30,329 nt of DNA from Chara braunii (Eukaryota; Streptophyta; Charophyceae; Charales; Characeae): positions 900,137-930,465 of the forward strand of contig BFEA01000227.1 in NCBI GenBank assembly GCA_003427395.1, in the 5' to 3' direction. The translations under genes and the position numbers were made by a program. Position 1 is the first letter of the stretch; each line of letters opens with the position of its first letter. The notes beneath the pieces were generated by a model. It made no database searches. It saw nothing but the letters and a program-made list of their open reading frames with translations, and was not told the origin of the DNA. Below are positions 9,260-18,963 of the stretch, one piece after another.

Positions 9260-11103
9260 CTAAGGGAGGTTCATTTCTCGGGCCTCTTTACACATCACCC
9301 TTAACCGTTCCTGGTACATGCCCACCTTCGCAAACAGGTCCTCCATCCTTTCCAGGATGGTCAAGGCCGACTCTCTTACCCCCTCCTGCGCCTCGTCGTC
9401 GGACTCAACAACTATGGGCTCTTCCTTTACAGTTCCTGCCTTTAGTCGTTGCGTCACTTCCTCGTTTTCGTCCACGATTTCCTCGATTCTCACACCTGGA
9501 TCCTGCTTTTCTTGGCATATTCTAAACATAGCCGGGGCTGCTGGCGGCCCTGCCGCCGCTCGCCTGAAGGCTTCCTGCTTGATGCCTCCTTGAGTCTTGG
9601 GGTCAATGTGCTTCCCCCATCGATCGTATATGTCCCCGTCCATACAGGAGGAAATCAGCCCTGCCAGCTCGTCGTCCCGTCGCTGCTGGCAGAATCGCAC
9701 AGTGTGGCCCACCTCGCCACAAGGCCAGCAAGTTGCATTCCTCCAGTCAAAGCGCGGCCTCCCGTACCCTTGGCCCCCTTGCTGGCTGCCCTGACCACCT
9801 TGGTTTTGGCTCCCTTGACCATTCCAACCTCCACCACGGCACCCACCATTTCCCCCTCGCCCCCGGCCACCCCCTCCTCGACCCCCTTGGCCCCGACCTC
9901 CATTGCCTTGCCCGCCTTGCCCTTGGCCCGCTCCCCCGGCCACACTAGCCTGCGAGGCCTGTTGGGAGGGCGGCGGTTGGGCCACAGGCTGGCCTTGCAT
10001 CGCGGGGTAGCTCGGGGGGCCCATACGTGCTGATGGGCCCACATAGGGGACCATGTGTCCCGTGTGGGTTTGGCTCCCTCCACACGAGGCGCAATGGTTG
10101 TAACTGGGTCAGGGCGCAGATTGACAATACGGCACCCAGTGCCCACAGGCTGGTGGCGGCCCCATGTGCGGTGGTCCCGCTGGCGCTGGCGCGGCCGTGG
10201 TGACAGGCGGTGGTGCGGCAATAGCTTGGGGAGCCTGCCCCTTCCCTGACCCTTGCCCTCCTTGCAACAAGTTGCGCTGCTTCCTCTGGGCCTTAGTCAG
10301 GGCTTGGGAACCTGTCTCCCCTCCGCCATAGTCTTCTTGCCAAGCCTCCTCATCTACTGCCCCTGACGCCCGACCTTGGGCCACTAGCACCCCTCTCTTC
10401 TGTATCTCTGCTTCATTGTCATACCCAGTGCCGGCAATACGTCTGTGACAATTCTCTTCACCCCTGGGGTCCCGGATGCAGTAGCATCCCTCTCCTTCCT
10501 CTTGCGTCTTTGCAACCTCATTTGGTGTTGCTCCACCTGGTCTAAACTCCCTTCTTCCACACCCTTGTCAATGGTTGCCCAGGTGAGCCTCTCGCTTCCT
10601 TCCCCATATTTCGTCAGCTCTGTAGCTTCCGAGCCTGTGAGCAGCCCCAAAAATGTGGCGCATTGCGCCTCCTCAGAGATCCCGTGCACTTTCCTTGCCT
10701 TCTTCTTAAACTCGTGCAAAAACGCCCCAATGGTAAAGAAGTCTTCCTTATTCATGGCCTCCAGGTCGGCCATGGTCAACAGGCCGTCCCCCAACCTATA
10801 CTTCCTTCGCATGAGGTCCCCAAACCTTGCCCAACTGCCCCTGGCGGCGTCCACGACCTTAGTTACCTCCCGATGATGGCTCTGCAGGACATACCTCAGG
10901 ACCCGCTGGAGCTTAACCTCGTCTGACAGCCCCACTAGCGCCTGCTCTGTCAGATCCAGCCAATCAGATACCCGGTCCCCTTTGAAGTGGAATGTCTCCA
11001 CCTTTAGGACGTTGCTTGGCGCCCTCTCGCGCTTGTCCAGGGCATCGATGAGGTCATCGAGCGTCACAAGCTTCCTCCCGCCGTCCGCCATCTCTTCCGG
11101 CAT
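9260..11103 (-). pseudogene. Gag (gag1) of the minus-strand element, with Gly-rich region and CCHC knuckle
   Basis: I choose the ATG at 11101-11103 as start. The first about 240 codons contain a capsid-like region (FHFKGDRVSDWLDL, then AFLHEFKKKARKV and FLGLLTG) that fits the retrotransposon gag family. A frameshift near 10430-10445 moves the message into another frame. That frame runs through a Pro/Ala/Gly-rich stretch with a TGA at 10109-10111, then a strongly Gly/Arg/Gln-rich segment (RGG-like). The zinc knuckle CX2CX4HX4C spans 9689-9730. After the knuckle comes an IYDRWG segment, resembling MYDRLG after the gag2 knuckle. An acidic tail ends at 9260. The expected product packages element RNA into virus-like particles. 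Confidence 0.88.
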
Positions 11104-11440
11104 CTTGACCAACCGCCTTCGACTTCAACCTTCCTATTATAAGAGACGATGGAACAGAGGACCCCGCTCAGTGACTCAACCTCTCATGACCCTATCGGGT
11201 TGACCACTTTAGACACCCCACATTCTAGATCTGGCAGACATTCCTTCTCCTTGGGCTCACCATAGGACTTCCTCACACACTTACTTTATTCAAGCCGTCA
11301 GCCAAGCCGCCAAGTAATCAATCATCCAACCCATGGTCACATAGATCATAGCCCTCTTCCTATTCGCTCACATGCCTAGTTTCTCGCTTACTCCCATCCC
11401 CGGATGTCGTTCCACCAGGGACAACGGTAGGCTTCCGTTA

Positions 11441-11458
11441 TCCCCAGCAACGGCGCCA
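11441..11458 (-). promoter_or_regulatory. Primer-binding site complementary to tRNA-Asp
   Basis: On the minus strand the sequence is TGGCGCCGTTGCTGGGGA. This is complementary to the 3' end of plant tRNA-Asp(GUC), which ends CCCCGGCAACGGCGCCA as I know it, with one mismatch. It lies two bases inside a TGTCGG terminus at 11461 and about 340 bp before the gag1 start, exactly where first-strand cDNA synthesis would be primed. Confidence 0.88.
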
Positions 11459-11460
11459 CT

Positions 11461-12874
11461 TGTCGGGCGCATCGGTCCGGCACCGCTCATGGCAGCGCGG
11501 GACCCTCTCGGCCACGTCACCCAGGAGTTGGGCCAATCTCGACACGAACGTGCAAATGGAGCTTCCTTAGGCCAGTCCGGCCGAGTGCGCCAGCCATACC
11601 TCTCGCGAACCCCTACGACAGGATAGGGCCTACGCGAGGCACAACTTACCTCCACCTTACGGGAGCTGTCACCTCCCTTCGGTGGGCGTATCCCCGCCGA
11701 GCTACCAGTCCACAATACGAAAGTTGATTAGTTGCAATCGCAGAGGTGGACCAGCCGAGGGCGTTTCTCGTTCGCTGTAGCATAGGGGGTACGCGCAGTA
11801 ATACACCTATCGGACCCGCACGTGAACCAACATCTTGGGGGGGCTGAAGTCCCAAGCATGGCTCGACGCCGGTCGACTAGGACGCATCCCACACACCACG
11901 CGCACACCGCTCCACGAACACAAAAAAAATTGAGATACACACACACACGAGACGACACAACACAAACAACGCGACAACGCTCCTAGCCCCTCGGTAGCCA
12001 ACCCATAATTTTCCGATGCGGAAATTGGGTAGGCGTCGCTCGTGAGGCTTAGTATAAGACTACGCGGGCGCGGGGTTCACTCGTATCAACTCGCAAGACA
12101 AGCATACGCAAGCACTCGCAACGATGGCGTACTATGTAGTACCCATTAATCTCGAGGGTCGCGATCGACACTCAAGTGTCGGCTGACAGACGCCTTAAGG
12201 GGTGATCTCTTGGCGCCAGACAACCGCCATGCGCGGTTGAAGGCCACACCCTCTTCTGCACCATGTGAAGAGGGGTTGAGTAGACAACTTTTAAGCTGTC
12301 GTGGCGGTCAAACATCAAGGGGTTTGACTTTGACGGCTACCACGGACTACAACGTCCAACTATGAAAGCGCAAAAAGGAACCCACTCCAATTCTCACTAG
12401 CCGGTGGCCTTCAGGAACAGAAGGGGGTGGGCAAGCCCAAAACAACGTGCACGCGGAGAAAGCCCGGTACGCTACGCCTGGGCTACCCTACGTCCAGGAT
12501 AACGGGGCCCGTATACGGGCTCTCATAGGCCTACCAGGACTGATCCTCCGCCCACGTGCCGCTTCACGTTGCCTAAAATCCCAGGTTCGTCGGCCGCGCC
12601 GCGCTCATGGTCTCGCCGCCTAACCCATAACTCTTTGGATGCGGGATGCGACGGCTGCCATGCGCGCGAATTTAGTATAAGATCGCGAGGCCGCTGATCT
12701 TCACACATACTATCCCGCTATGCAGCTCTACGCGGGTAACTGCGATGGCGGCGCACTATGTAGTGCCCATACCCAAATGGCCTATTTTGAGCCATGCGGT
12801 CGCTCCCGACGCTCAGGCGTCGGCTAAACTGCACGCCACAAGGGGGTAACTCTCTAGTGGGCGCAAGACCGACA
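11461..12874 (-). repeat. Candidate 5' LTR (right end uncertain)
   Basis: The PBS-proximal edge is well placed: read on the minus strand the LTR ends ...CCGACA, then AG, then the PBS. The opposite terminus should be TGTCGG on the minus strand, and CCGACA at plus 12869-12874 is the nearest such match. That would make an LTR of about 1.4 kb with 6-bp terminal inverted repeats. A six-base word is weak evidence and no second LTR exists in the window for comparison. The interval includes a duplicated hairpin module at 12000-12870. Confidence 0.42.
11999..12874. repeat. Duplicated structured module, offset about 622-640 bp
   Basis: Two diverged copies share the ordered landmarks AACCCATAA (12000 and 12622), TAGTATAAG (12050 and 12673), GCGATGGCG-like sequence and two hairpins. 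Hairpin A is GTACTA-TG-TAGTAC (12129-12142) versus GCACTA-TG-TAGTGC (12753-12766). Hairpin B is CGACAC-TCAA-GTGTCG (12166-12181) versus CGACGC-TCAG-GCGTCG (12807-12822). Both show paired changes in the stems. Copy 1 continues with more stems: CAACCGC/GCGGTTG (12221-12239), CCCTCTTC/GAAGAGGG (12249-12274), GTCAAAC/GTTTGAC (12307-12328) and GGAC/GTCC (12344-12357). It may be a structured leader or LTR RNA. No known family was recognised. Confidence 0.75.
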
Positions 12875-13051
12875 TGGGGGCCTTACCACCTTCACCACCC
12901 TGAGGTGTCCCAAAGGGTGCGGGGTGAGGCGGGCCCTAGGGCGGGAAGGGGTTTGGAGCGGTGATGAGTTGTCTGGCGCACCGCCAGTGGCCCGCTGACC
13001 CTTCCGCCCGGAACTTTATCGTTCCACCAAGGTAATTCCCAACAAGGAAAC

Positions 13052-13052
<1 letters not shown>
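12875..13052. other. Short GC-rich gene-free segment
   Basis: Contains CACC-CTGA-GGTG (12896-12907) and the palindrome GCCCTAGGGC near 12930-12945. It also has GTTCCACCAAGGTAATTCC at 13021-13039, which resembles ATTCCACCAAAGTAATTTCC at about 1620-1640 across the element. That is the only similarity seen between the two flanks, and too short to define a repeat. Confidence 0.5.

Positions 13053-13111
<59 letters not shown>
13053..13111. repeat. (TA)n microsatellite
   Basis: Pure TA alternation of about 59 bp followed by AATACGTATATA. It is a second long TA tract in the window. It lies just outside the tentative end of the left element. Confidence 0.97.
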
Positions 13112-13114
<3 letters not shown>

Positions 13115-13794
13115 CGTATATAGGGGGTTGTTTATGTGACGATCACTTCTCACAATCATAGTGGGTCTCCTCCTAGCCATACATGTATGCACGACCGCAA
13201 GGCAGTCCAACCAAACCCCAAGCCACTGAGCATACCTGCAATCACATCAAAAGTCAGACAGAAGTCCACACACTACACGGAGTCAACCCCAACCAGTTCC
13301 TATACTCATACCCCTCGCTTTAGCCATGCAAGCCCCAACCTCCGGCCAACCAACCTTAATTAAATACTCAGTACCTTTGTTAAATGGCCATTCAATAAAA
13401 ACCCGGGTGAAACTTTAACAAAACAGAAAGCCACCAGGGCTAAAGCCTTTTAGGTTGAGCATGGTGTGTGAGTTGGGATTGAGTCGCGAACCGACGAATC
13501 GGCAACCGACCTGTTATCAGTGCTAACAGAAGACGATCCTTATAGGATCAGCTGACGCTAGTCCAAATCCTGAGTCGAATATCCAAAAAGGGTCTGTGCC
13601 ATAAGACAGGTCAATGCCCAAGCTAAATCATCAGCATATGGGGGAGTAATCCTCCATAGCACATTCTCACCCAAGTTACTTGCCAACTAAATCAAAGCCT
13701 ACCCCTAAGCCAGGGCCCAAGCAAAGGTAGGCTAACGGCAGGATCTTCCCTATTCAGGGTGGATCGCCAAAATCGCTACCTGTCAAAATGTAAT
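13112..13794. other. Gene-free sequence
   Basis: No coding pattern supported. A few small hairpins are present, for example GATCC-TTATA-GGATC near 13535-13550 and CCGA-CGAA-TCGG near 13492-13503. Nothing else recognised. Confidence 0.5.
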
Positions 13795-14210
13795 CTAACT
13801 CCTTTAAACTAAGAAAATTTTGGCAGCGCTTCCCGTAGAAAAAGTGTCTTTTCAGAATTTATATCAGCCCGAATCTGAAACAAGATATAGACTTTGATTT
13901 TTCAAAGTCCAAATTTGTCTAACTCCCTGACTGAGCAAAAATTTGGGCAGCACTCCCTTTAGAAAAGGAGACTTCCCATATTTTTACTAAGTCGGATATA
14001 AACTTTGGACAAGTCGGACTTTGACAAGTCAAAATTTGACTAACTCCTTGAATCTGCAGAAATTTCGGCAGCGCTTCCCGTAGAGAAAGTAGCTTACCAA
14101 AATTTATACAAAGCCAAGTATAACAAAAGATCCCAGAAAAATGAGAATTGATCTAAGTAAAAAAACTTGGCTCAGAAAATGCAAAAATCGACCTAACTCC
14201 TATCGCTCTA
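13795..14210. repeat. Tandem repeat, units of about 121-153 bp
   Basis: Units start with CTAACTCC at 13795, 13919, 14040 and 14193 (spacing 124, 121, 153). The first three continue with an AAATTT-like stretch, then GGCAGCGCTTCCCGTAG or a close variant, then an AAAAG and TTTAT-type stretch. Divergence is about a quarter of positions by eye. It lies directly before the hairpin array and could be part of the same long non-coding element. Confidence 0.8.
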
Positions 14211-14399
14211 GCATGTGGCGAGCCTCTAAAGCAACTACCTATCAAACTGAAACTCAGACCAAGTAGTAGCCTCACTCGGTCACATGCAGGCCAAACCACA
14301 AAGGTAAGTACTCTCACCATCCCAAAGCCAACTTGGCAGACAATAGTTCGTAATCTCTCGATGCTTTATTCCTTATACCCAACTTACATAGAGCATAAA

Positions 14400-15366
14400 G
14401 CCAAGTCGTCCAATCTTATGGAACCTGCCTGACTCAGCCATTGTGTATACACGAACAGGTTGCAGAACTACTTCTCTCTTCCTTTGGGCATATGGGTAAG
14501 CCGTTCATCTTAGAACAAGGCCCAGCCGCCCTGAACTGTTTATTATCCAGATTATATATACCTTTCTGCACTTAGTCTTCCAAATGGACATAGGGCTAAG
14601 CCGCTCATCTCAGAACGTTGCTCAGCCTGTCCAAGTTTACCTTCAATTATATCTCTTTAGTTATACTCTCTTCATTTATGATAGGCTATAGCCAAGCCGT
14701 CCAATCTTATGGAGCCCATGCCTGACTAGCCTGTTCATAAATAGGATAGTATAAAATATAGTCAAGATTTAACCTTTTGGGTTCCAACATGTGCGAGGCA
14801 TTGGGCCAGACCGTCCAATCTTATGGAACATATCTGGTCCTCTGCCAGGTTCATTTCTCTCTGATCCACTGTGTGCGGCATGAGTCCAAGGCTGTCCAAT
14901 CTTATGGACATGCCTTGCCCTCAACGAGAATTCGTCCCTCAGAATAAAACAGGAAGGGACTGAGTCGTCCAATCTTATGGACTTGCTCAGGCCTCCTCGA
15001 TCAGAAACAAAAGAGACAGAACAACCCCCAACCAAACATGGCAACCAAACCCTCCAATCTTATGGTACAGGTTTGGCCCCTGAAAAGTCAATCACAGTCA
15101 AACCCCCAAACCCCCAAACCCCCACAATTCAGAGCAGTCAGACCGTCCAATCTTATGGAACTGGTTTGACTCTCCATGCAGTTCAAAAATAGTTAGAGCG
15201 GTCAGGCCGTCCAATCTTATGGAGCTGGTCTGACCCTCCATGCAATTCAGAAACAGCCAGAGCGGTCAGACCGTTCAATCTTATGGAGCTGGTCTGACCC
15301 TCCATGCAATTCAGAAATAGCCAGAGCGGTCAGGCCGTCCAATCTTATGGAACTGGTTTGACCCCA
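14400..15366. repeat. Array of 12 hairpin units with near-fixed loop and covarying stems
   Basis: The core TCCA-ATCTTA-TGGA or a variant begins at 14409, 14504, 14605, 14700, 14814, 14895, 14968, 15053, 15146, 15210, 15274 and 15338. The last four units are exact 64-bp steps; earlier ones are 73-114 bp apart. Around each core lies a second stem whose sequence differs between units but stays paired: CAAGGC/GCCTTG, CTGAG/CTCAG, CCAAACC/GGTTTGG, GGTCAGACC/GGTCTGACC, GGTCAGGCC/GGTTTGACC (G-T pairs) and AGGCTA/TAGCCT. Unit 14504 replaces the inner stem by TTC/GAA around the same ATCTTA loop. The array has no reading frame. It matches no RNA family I know. The paired changes point to a maintained RNA or DNA fold. 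Confidence 0.92.
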
Positions 15367-16835
15367 TAGGACCCTGTCAGTCTTCAGGCAAAACAACCTT
15401 TCACCCACCCTTCCCCCAGATGCACCCTTTGTGTTCACAATCTGCCCTCAGGCAATCAACAAAAGCTGAAACTGAGATTACACACATATTCTTTTTCTTA
15501 ATCTGATTCATATCCTGAAGTCAAATTGAAAGTCAACGTAGGGGTGCACGCAGTACGCTCACTCAACGCATAGGGGGAAGTACAAATACGGGTTATACGA
15601 TTCCCTGCCTCCAGAGCCTTGCCTAGGCTCCGGCAGAGCTCGCACAATCGGTGGGTTGACTCCCAACAGAGTCTTGCTGCGGTCCTATGGGTTGCAATCC
15701 CGCCTGCCGCCTTCCTCTCAGGACCAATAGACCAAACTTAGAGTGAGAAGGGCAGAAGCAGATAGTTTGAGACTCTCAGATACAAGAGGGTTGCACTCAG
15801 ACTCGCAGGAGAGGGCCTTGATGCCTTCAATCGCCTGAGGGCCCCGCAATGGTAGCCAACTGACAACTTGGTCGACGAACTCAAACTGTCGAAGTAACTC
15901 CTCCTGACGAAATGCCAAGCCGCAGCACCAACCCCTTTCGCAACTCCCTGCTTCCTCCAAACTGCAGTCTGGCCACACTCTCAAGTCGCCATATTCCGCC
16001 CCTTGACCAAAACGCACCTGCCCTGCCCGAAGAGTACGTCCAAATACAGCACCCGCCCATGCCTCGATCCAAAATGCCAACCAGGTGCAGCGGCCTCAGC
16101 GGAGAACTTTATGCACAACAAAAATCCCAGCACTGTGCAACATGCACCCAATATCCGCAGTAAAGCGCATAGCGCGCCCACAGCTCTTTGACGAAACACG
16201 GCAAGCGGTGCCCAGCAAACAGACAACTATACATAGCAAGGTTCAGCGCCAGAAGCACACCATTTGTTCAAAATCAGAGGCAAGGGCATAGCAAGTCGCC
16301 GGCTAGAGGCAGCAACCCAGTAGCCCAACAACGACCCCGAGATATACAATACTGTGCGACGTCTCTAGCCCGTGACTGACCTCTCGTAACCTCCTCTGGA
16401 CAGACCGCGGGGTACCACTCATGCACGTCCTTAATGTCTACTGTTTCGCAAGTAAGTATCCCGACCCCCAGATCCCTTCCTACTTCTGAAGGTGCCTCGC
16501 CCGTCTGACTGGCCCGACCAACAAATGACTTCCTTCTTTCGTGGCCGGCTTTCCCCGCTACCCCCTTTGTTCGGGTGGGCAAACTCAAATGAACCTCCCA
16601 CTACAGCGTGGACAGATCCACTACCAGTTCACAGTTGCACTCACGGCGGGAGACTGCTCCCCCTTCTTTTCCGCATTTACCTCGCAGTTGTCTCAGTCAT
16701 CCCTTCTGCCCCGCTCGTCCTTACTGCCCCGCTCTCATGCTACTCCCGCTCATCACTCCTGCCCCGCTCGCATTGTGGTCTGTGCCAGACCCTGCCTCCT
16801 ACTAATCCAACGTACCCGACGGCAATCGCGACAGT
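15367..16835. other. Gene-free sequence
   Basis: Open frames exist but show no recognisable domain and look like chance in C-rich DNA. A GAGCCT/AGGCTC hairpin lies at 15614-15630 and a GACTC/GAGTC hairpin near 15658-15673. No mobile-element protein or RNA gene recognised. Confidence 0.5.
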
Positions 16836-18102
16836 GTTGGAATTCCAACGTGGTCGAACGACTATATCACAGCAGCCTCACCAACCGTCTACATTCACCC
16901 TCACCGCGCGCAATACTTTACCAACGCACCTCCAAAGCTAACCACTATTCTCTGAATCCAACCCCGCTAGTTAGCTCGCAATATCCGAAAACCTCTAGTT
17001 CGGATCTTCCCCCGACCAAAACTATGTTCGATCGAGCAAGTAACCCCGTTCTTCCTCTCCTCCTCTGAATGCACCTGGGTCCCTTTTACGCCCAGGTTCA
17101 CGCTCACTTCTAACTCCAAACCTACTAACTTTCACCCACATCCGACTTCACAGTCCGGTTCGCCCAACCTCAAAACGCTAATCTACTATCTTCCCTCACT
17201 CGATTCCATCAAGAATCGAGTGAGATCCCGTTTTCTCACTCCCTACCTTCTCCGGCTCGTTCCTTTGGTCTGCGCACCTTCTCCACTCCCGTTCCAACTG
17301 CATCTGGCGCGCAACCCGCCCAGATTCCTTTCTTCCTCCTCCTGTACTCGATGCCGCCTGGCTATCTCCACCGTCAACTGCACCCGGTCTCAAAACCGGG
17401 CCTGGTCCATTTGCCCCTTCACGCAGGCCAAAACCACGGATCAACTATCCCCCATACTCAGTTCATTAGAACAAGCAAAACTGTCACGAATCTACCGCTA
17501 GAACACGGTCAGATACATTCATCGCTGCACATTCGAAACCATCACGCACCACATTTCCCCTCTACCTCCCCATGCACGCTCCGTTGTCAGAAGCTGACTC
17601 CACTACCGAACTCGCCTTACCTCAGAACCCCGAGACAACAGTTTCCCTCACTCGAATTCATTAAGACTCGAGTGAGCTTCGTATCCCTTGCCCTCACCAC
17701 TCCTGCCATAGCCGTCGCTCCACACAGCCTATCCTACTAACTTCTTTTCTACTTCCTTTCTTCCAAAACTAACTCCACAGTTGGATTCGCCCAACCTCAA
17801 GCCACACTTTACCGTCTTTCACTCCCCGTTTTCACCCCCTAACGGGCAAGGTGGATCGTCTCCAACTTCCTCTCCCTCCATAGCTCGGGCGCACTAACCT
17901 TTCTCCCCAGCTTGCTACCTACTGACCCTGTGTCAATTCTAACTCTGCCATTCTGCTCGCAACCATAAAAACCCTCCACTTAGTATCCTCCTGCGCCTGA
18001 TTCTGTTCGGAATCGGGCGAACTATCAACTTTCTCCCCCGTTCGCTACGTTTTCCCATAGTTGTGTTCTTCGAACAGATCCGGCGCGGAAACGCGCCCGG
18101 AT
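16836..18102. repeat. Chain of hairpins separated by pyrimidine-rich linkers
   Basis: Ordered stems: palindrome GTTGGAATTCCAAC (16836-16849); ATCCGAA/TTCGGAT (16983-17005); ACCTGGG/CCCAGGT (17073-17097); CTCACTCGATTC/GAATCGAGTGAG (17195-17224); ATCTGG/CCAGAT (17302-17325); CCCGGT/ACCGGG (17383-17400); CTCACTCGA/TCGAGTGAG (17647-17676); CCCGTT/AACGGG (17825-17846); CGCCTGATTC/GAATCGGGCG (17994-18019); and a GATCCGGCGCG stem with GAAA loop (18078-18102). Some are related copies: 17195 and 17647 share a 30-nt hairpin, the 17302 and 18078 stems differ by a paired change, and CGCCCAACCTCAA recurs near 17161 and 17788. Linkers are C/T-rich. No coding gene seen. Confidence 0.72.
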
Positions 18103-18754
18103 TCATTCCCTCTACCATTTCCCAATTCCTCTCTATTGCTGCCCGTCGCCTACTCACTCCCCCGCCTATTTCTACGAAGGTAAGGGTAAGCCTCAACTTT
18201 CCTCCTCCTTTCCCACGCCCCGCTAGCTGCTGTTCTTCCCCTTCCTTCGCGTGCACCCGATGCAGAGGGCCGTCCGCGTTCACTCGAACCCCTTTTCCCT
18301 TCTCCTTCGTAGCTGCCCCGGCTCTCCCATCGTAGCGCATAGTCCAACAGCGGCCAACGCTATCCTAAGTGACTCTTCAACGGGAACCGACTAGTAGCTA
18401 GCCCGCCGGCCCGTTCGTCCCTCCGCTGCCCGTCGCCCCGCTGGTCCGCCTGCTGCCTGCACCGCGCTGCTCCGCCCACCGATGCACTGCGCTGCCCGGC
18501 TGGCATGCACCCGGCACCCCTTCCCGGCCGGGTCCATTCGTCTTTCTTGCGCAGCCTCCTTCCCTGCCCGCCGCCTGCATTGCTTTGGCCGGTAGATTCC
18601 CGATCCCGGGCACGCTCACACAGCGGTGGCAATCTAGCAAGATCTGCCGAGATTTTCTTTCCCATGTTTACTGCTGGCCGAACCCACCGCCCGTTGCCTG
18701 CGCATGGCTTGCTCCCTCCTGCTGCGCGTGCACCCGGCGGGATCCCCCGTCCAA
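18103..18754. other. C/G-rich gene-free sequence
   Basis: Very C-rich on the plus strand, with CTGC/CCGC-rich words between 18400 and 18600. Long antisense frames here are Arg/Gly/Ala-rich, as expected of GC-rich DNA without coding constraint. No domain recognised. Confidence 0.5.
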
Positions 18755-18870
18755 ATTTGCGTATGTCATCCTTATGCAGGGGCCATGCTAATCTTCTCTG
18801 TATCGTTCCACCGGGGCAATGCCCCACCGCACTCCCAAAGGCCAGTCGTTCTCAGCCTGTCCCGAAGGAC
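18755..18870 (-). pseudogene. U6 snRNA-derived sequence (probable pseudogene)
   Basis: On the minus strand 18809-18776 is 34 nt identical to my memory of the conserved plant U6 core, including the ACAGAGA box and the AGC element. A two-base change follows, then AAGGATGACA, then degenerate 3' sequence around 18755. The 5' stem-loop of U6 may be GTCC-TTCG-GGAC at 18870-18859, but it is 49 nt from the core instead of about 13. That means an insertion of about 36 nt or a chance hairpin. There is no T-run terminator after the 3' end and no recognisable upstream USE/TATA at U6 spacing. I therefore call it a pseudogene. A functional U6 would base-pair with U2, U4 and the 5' splice site in the spliceosome. 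Confidence 0.88.
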
Positions 18871-18963
18871 TTGGTCCTTGGGCCTTGCCCTGTGGCACTG
18901 CGGAGCCTACGCTGGCCCAGGCAGCCCCGACTACTTGGCTTTACTTAGCAGATTCCCCCATCT

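Larger units (their letters stand above)
3141..12874 (-). mobile_element. Decayed Ty3/gypsy LTR retrotransposon with extra 3' gag-like gene
   Basis: In element sense (minus strand) the order is candidate 5' LTR, tRNA-Asp PBS, gag1 with CCHC knuckle, RT, RNase H, integrase, then gag2 with a second CCHC knuckle. RT before integrase places it in the Ty3/gypsy (Metaviridae-type) order. In the copy analysed every gene has frameshifts or premature stops, so it is not autonomous. No protease is seen between gag1 and RT. No sequence resembling the 5' LTR is found left of 3141, so the 3' end is either lost or lies outside the window. The right boundary given here is the tentative LTR end. Confidence 0.8.

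Noticed and set aside
9449-10033. Plus-strand frame of 194 codons
   Set aside because: Antisense shadow of the Gly-rich part and knuckle of gag1.
13628-13634. TCATCAG, the complement of the hammerhead ribozyme box CTGATGA
   Set aside because: No GAAA box, cleavage triplet or closing stems at the needed distances on the minus strand.
14400-15366. CRISPR-like array (regular repeats with variable parts)
   Set aside because: The host is eukaryotic, unit lengths vary from 64 to 114 bp, and the variable parts are complementary stems flanking the core rather than unrelated spacers.
15718-16080. Minus-strand 120-codon frame as a possible gene
   Set aside because: No domain, no similar neighbour, composition like the surrounding non-coding DNA.
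18812-18824. GGGGCAATG on the plus strand, resembling the start of U4 snRNA
   Set aside because: It is part of the short palindrome GGGGCA-A-TGCCCC and no other U4 sequence follows.
18103-18948. Arg/Ala/Gly-rich overlapping frames on both strands
   Set aside because: High GC lowers stop frequency; no domain, and the U6-like sequence lies across some of them.
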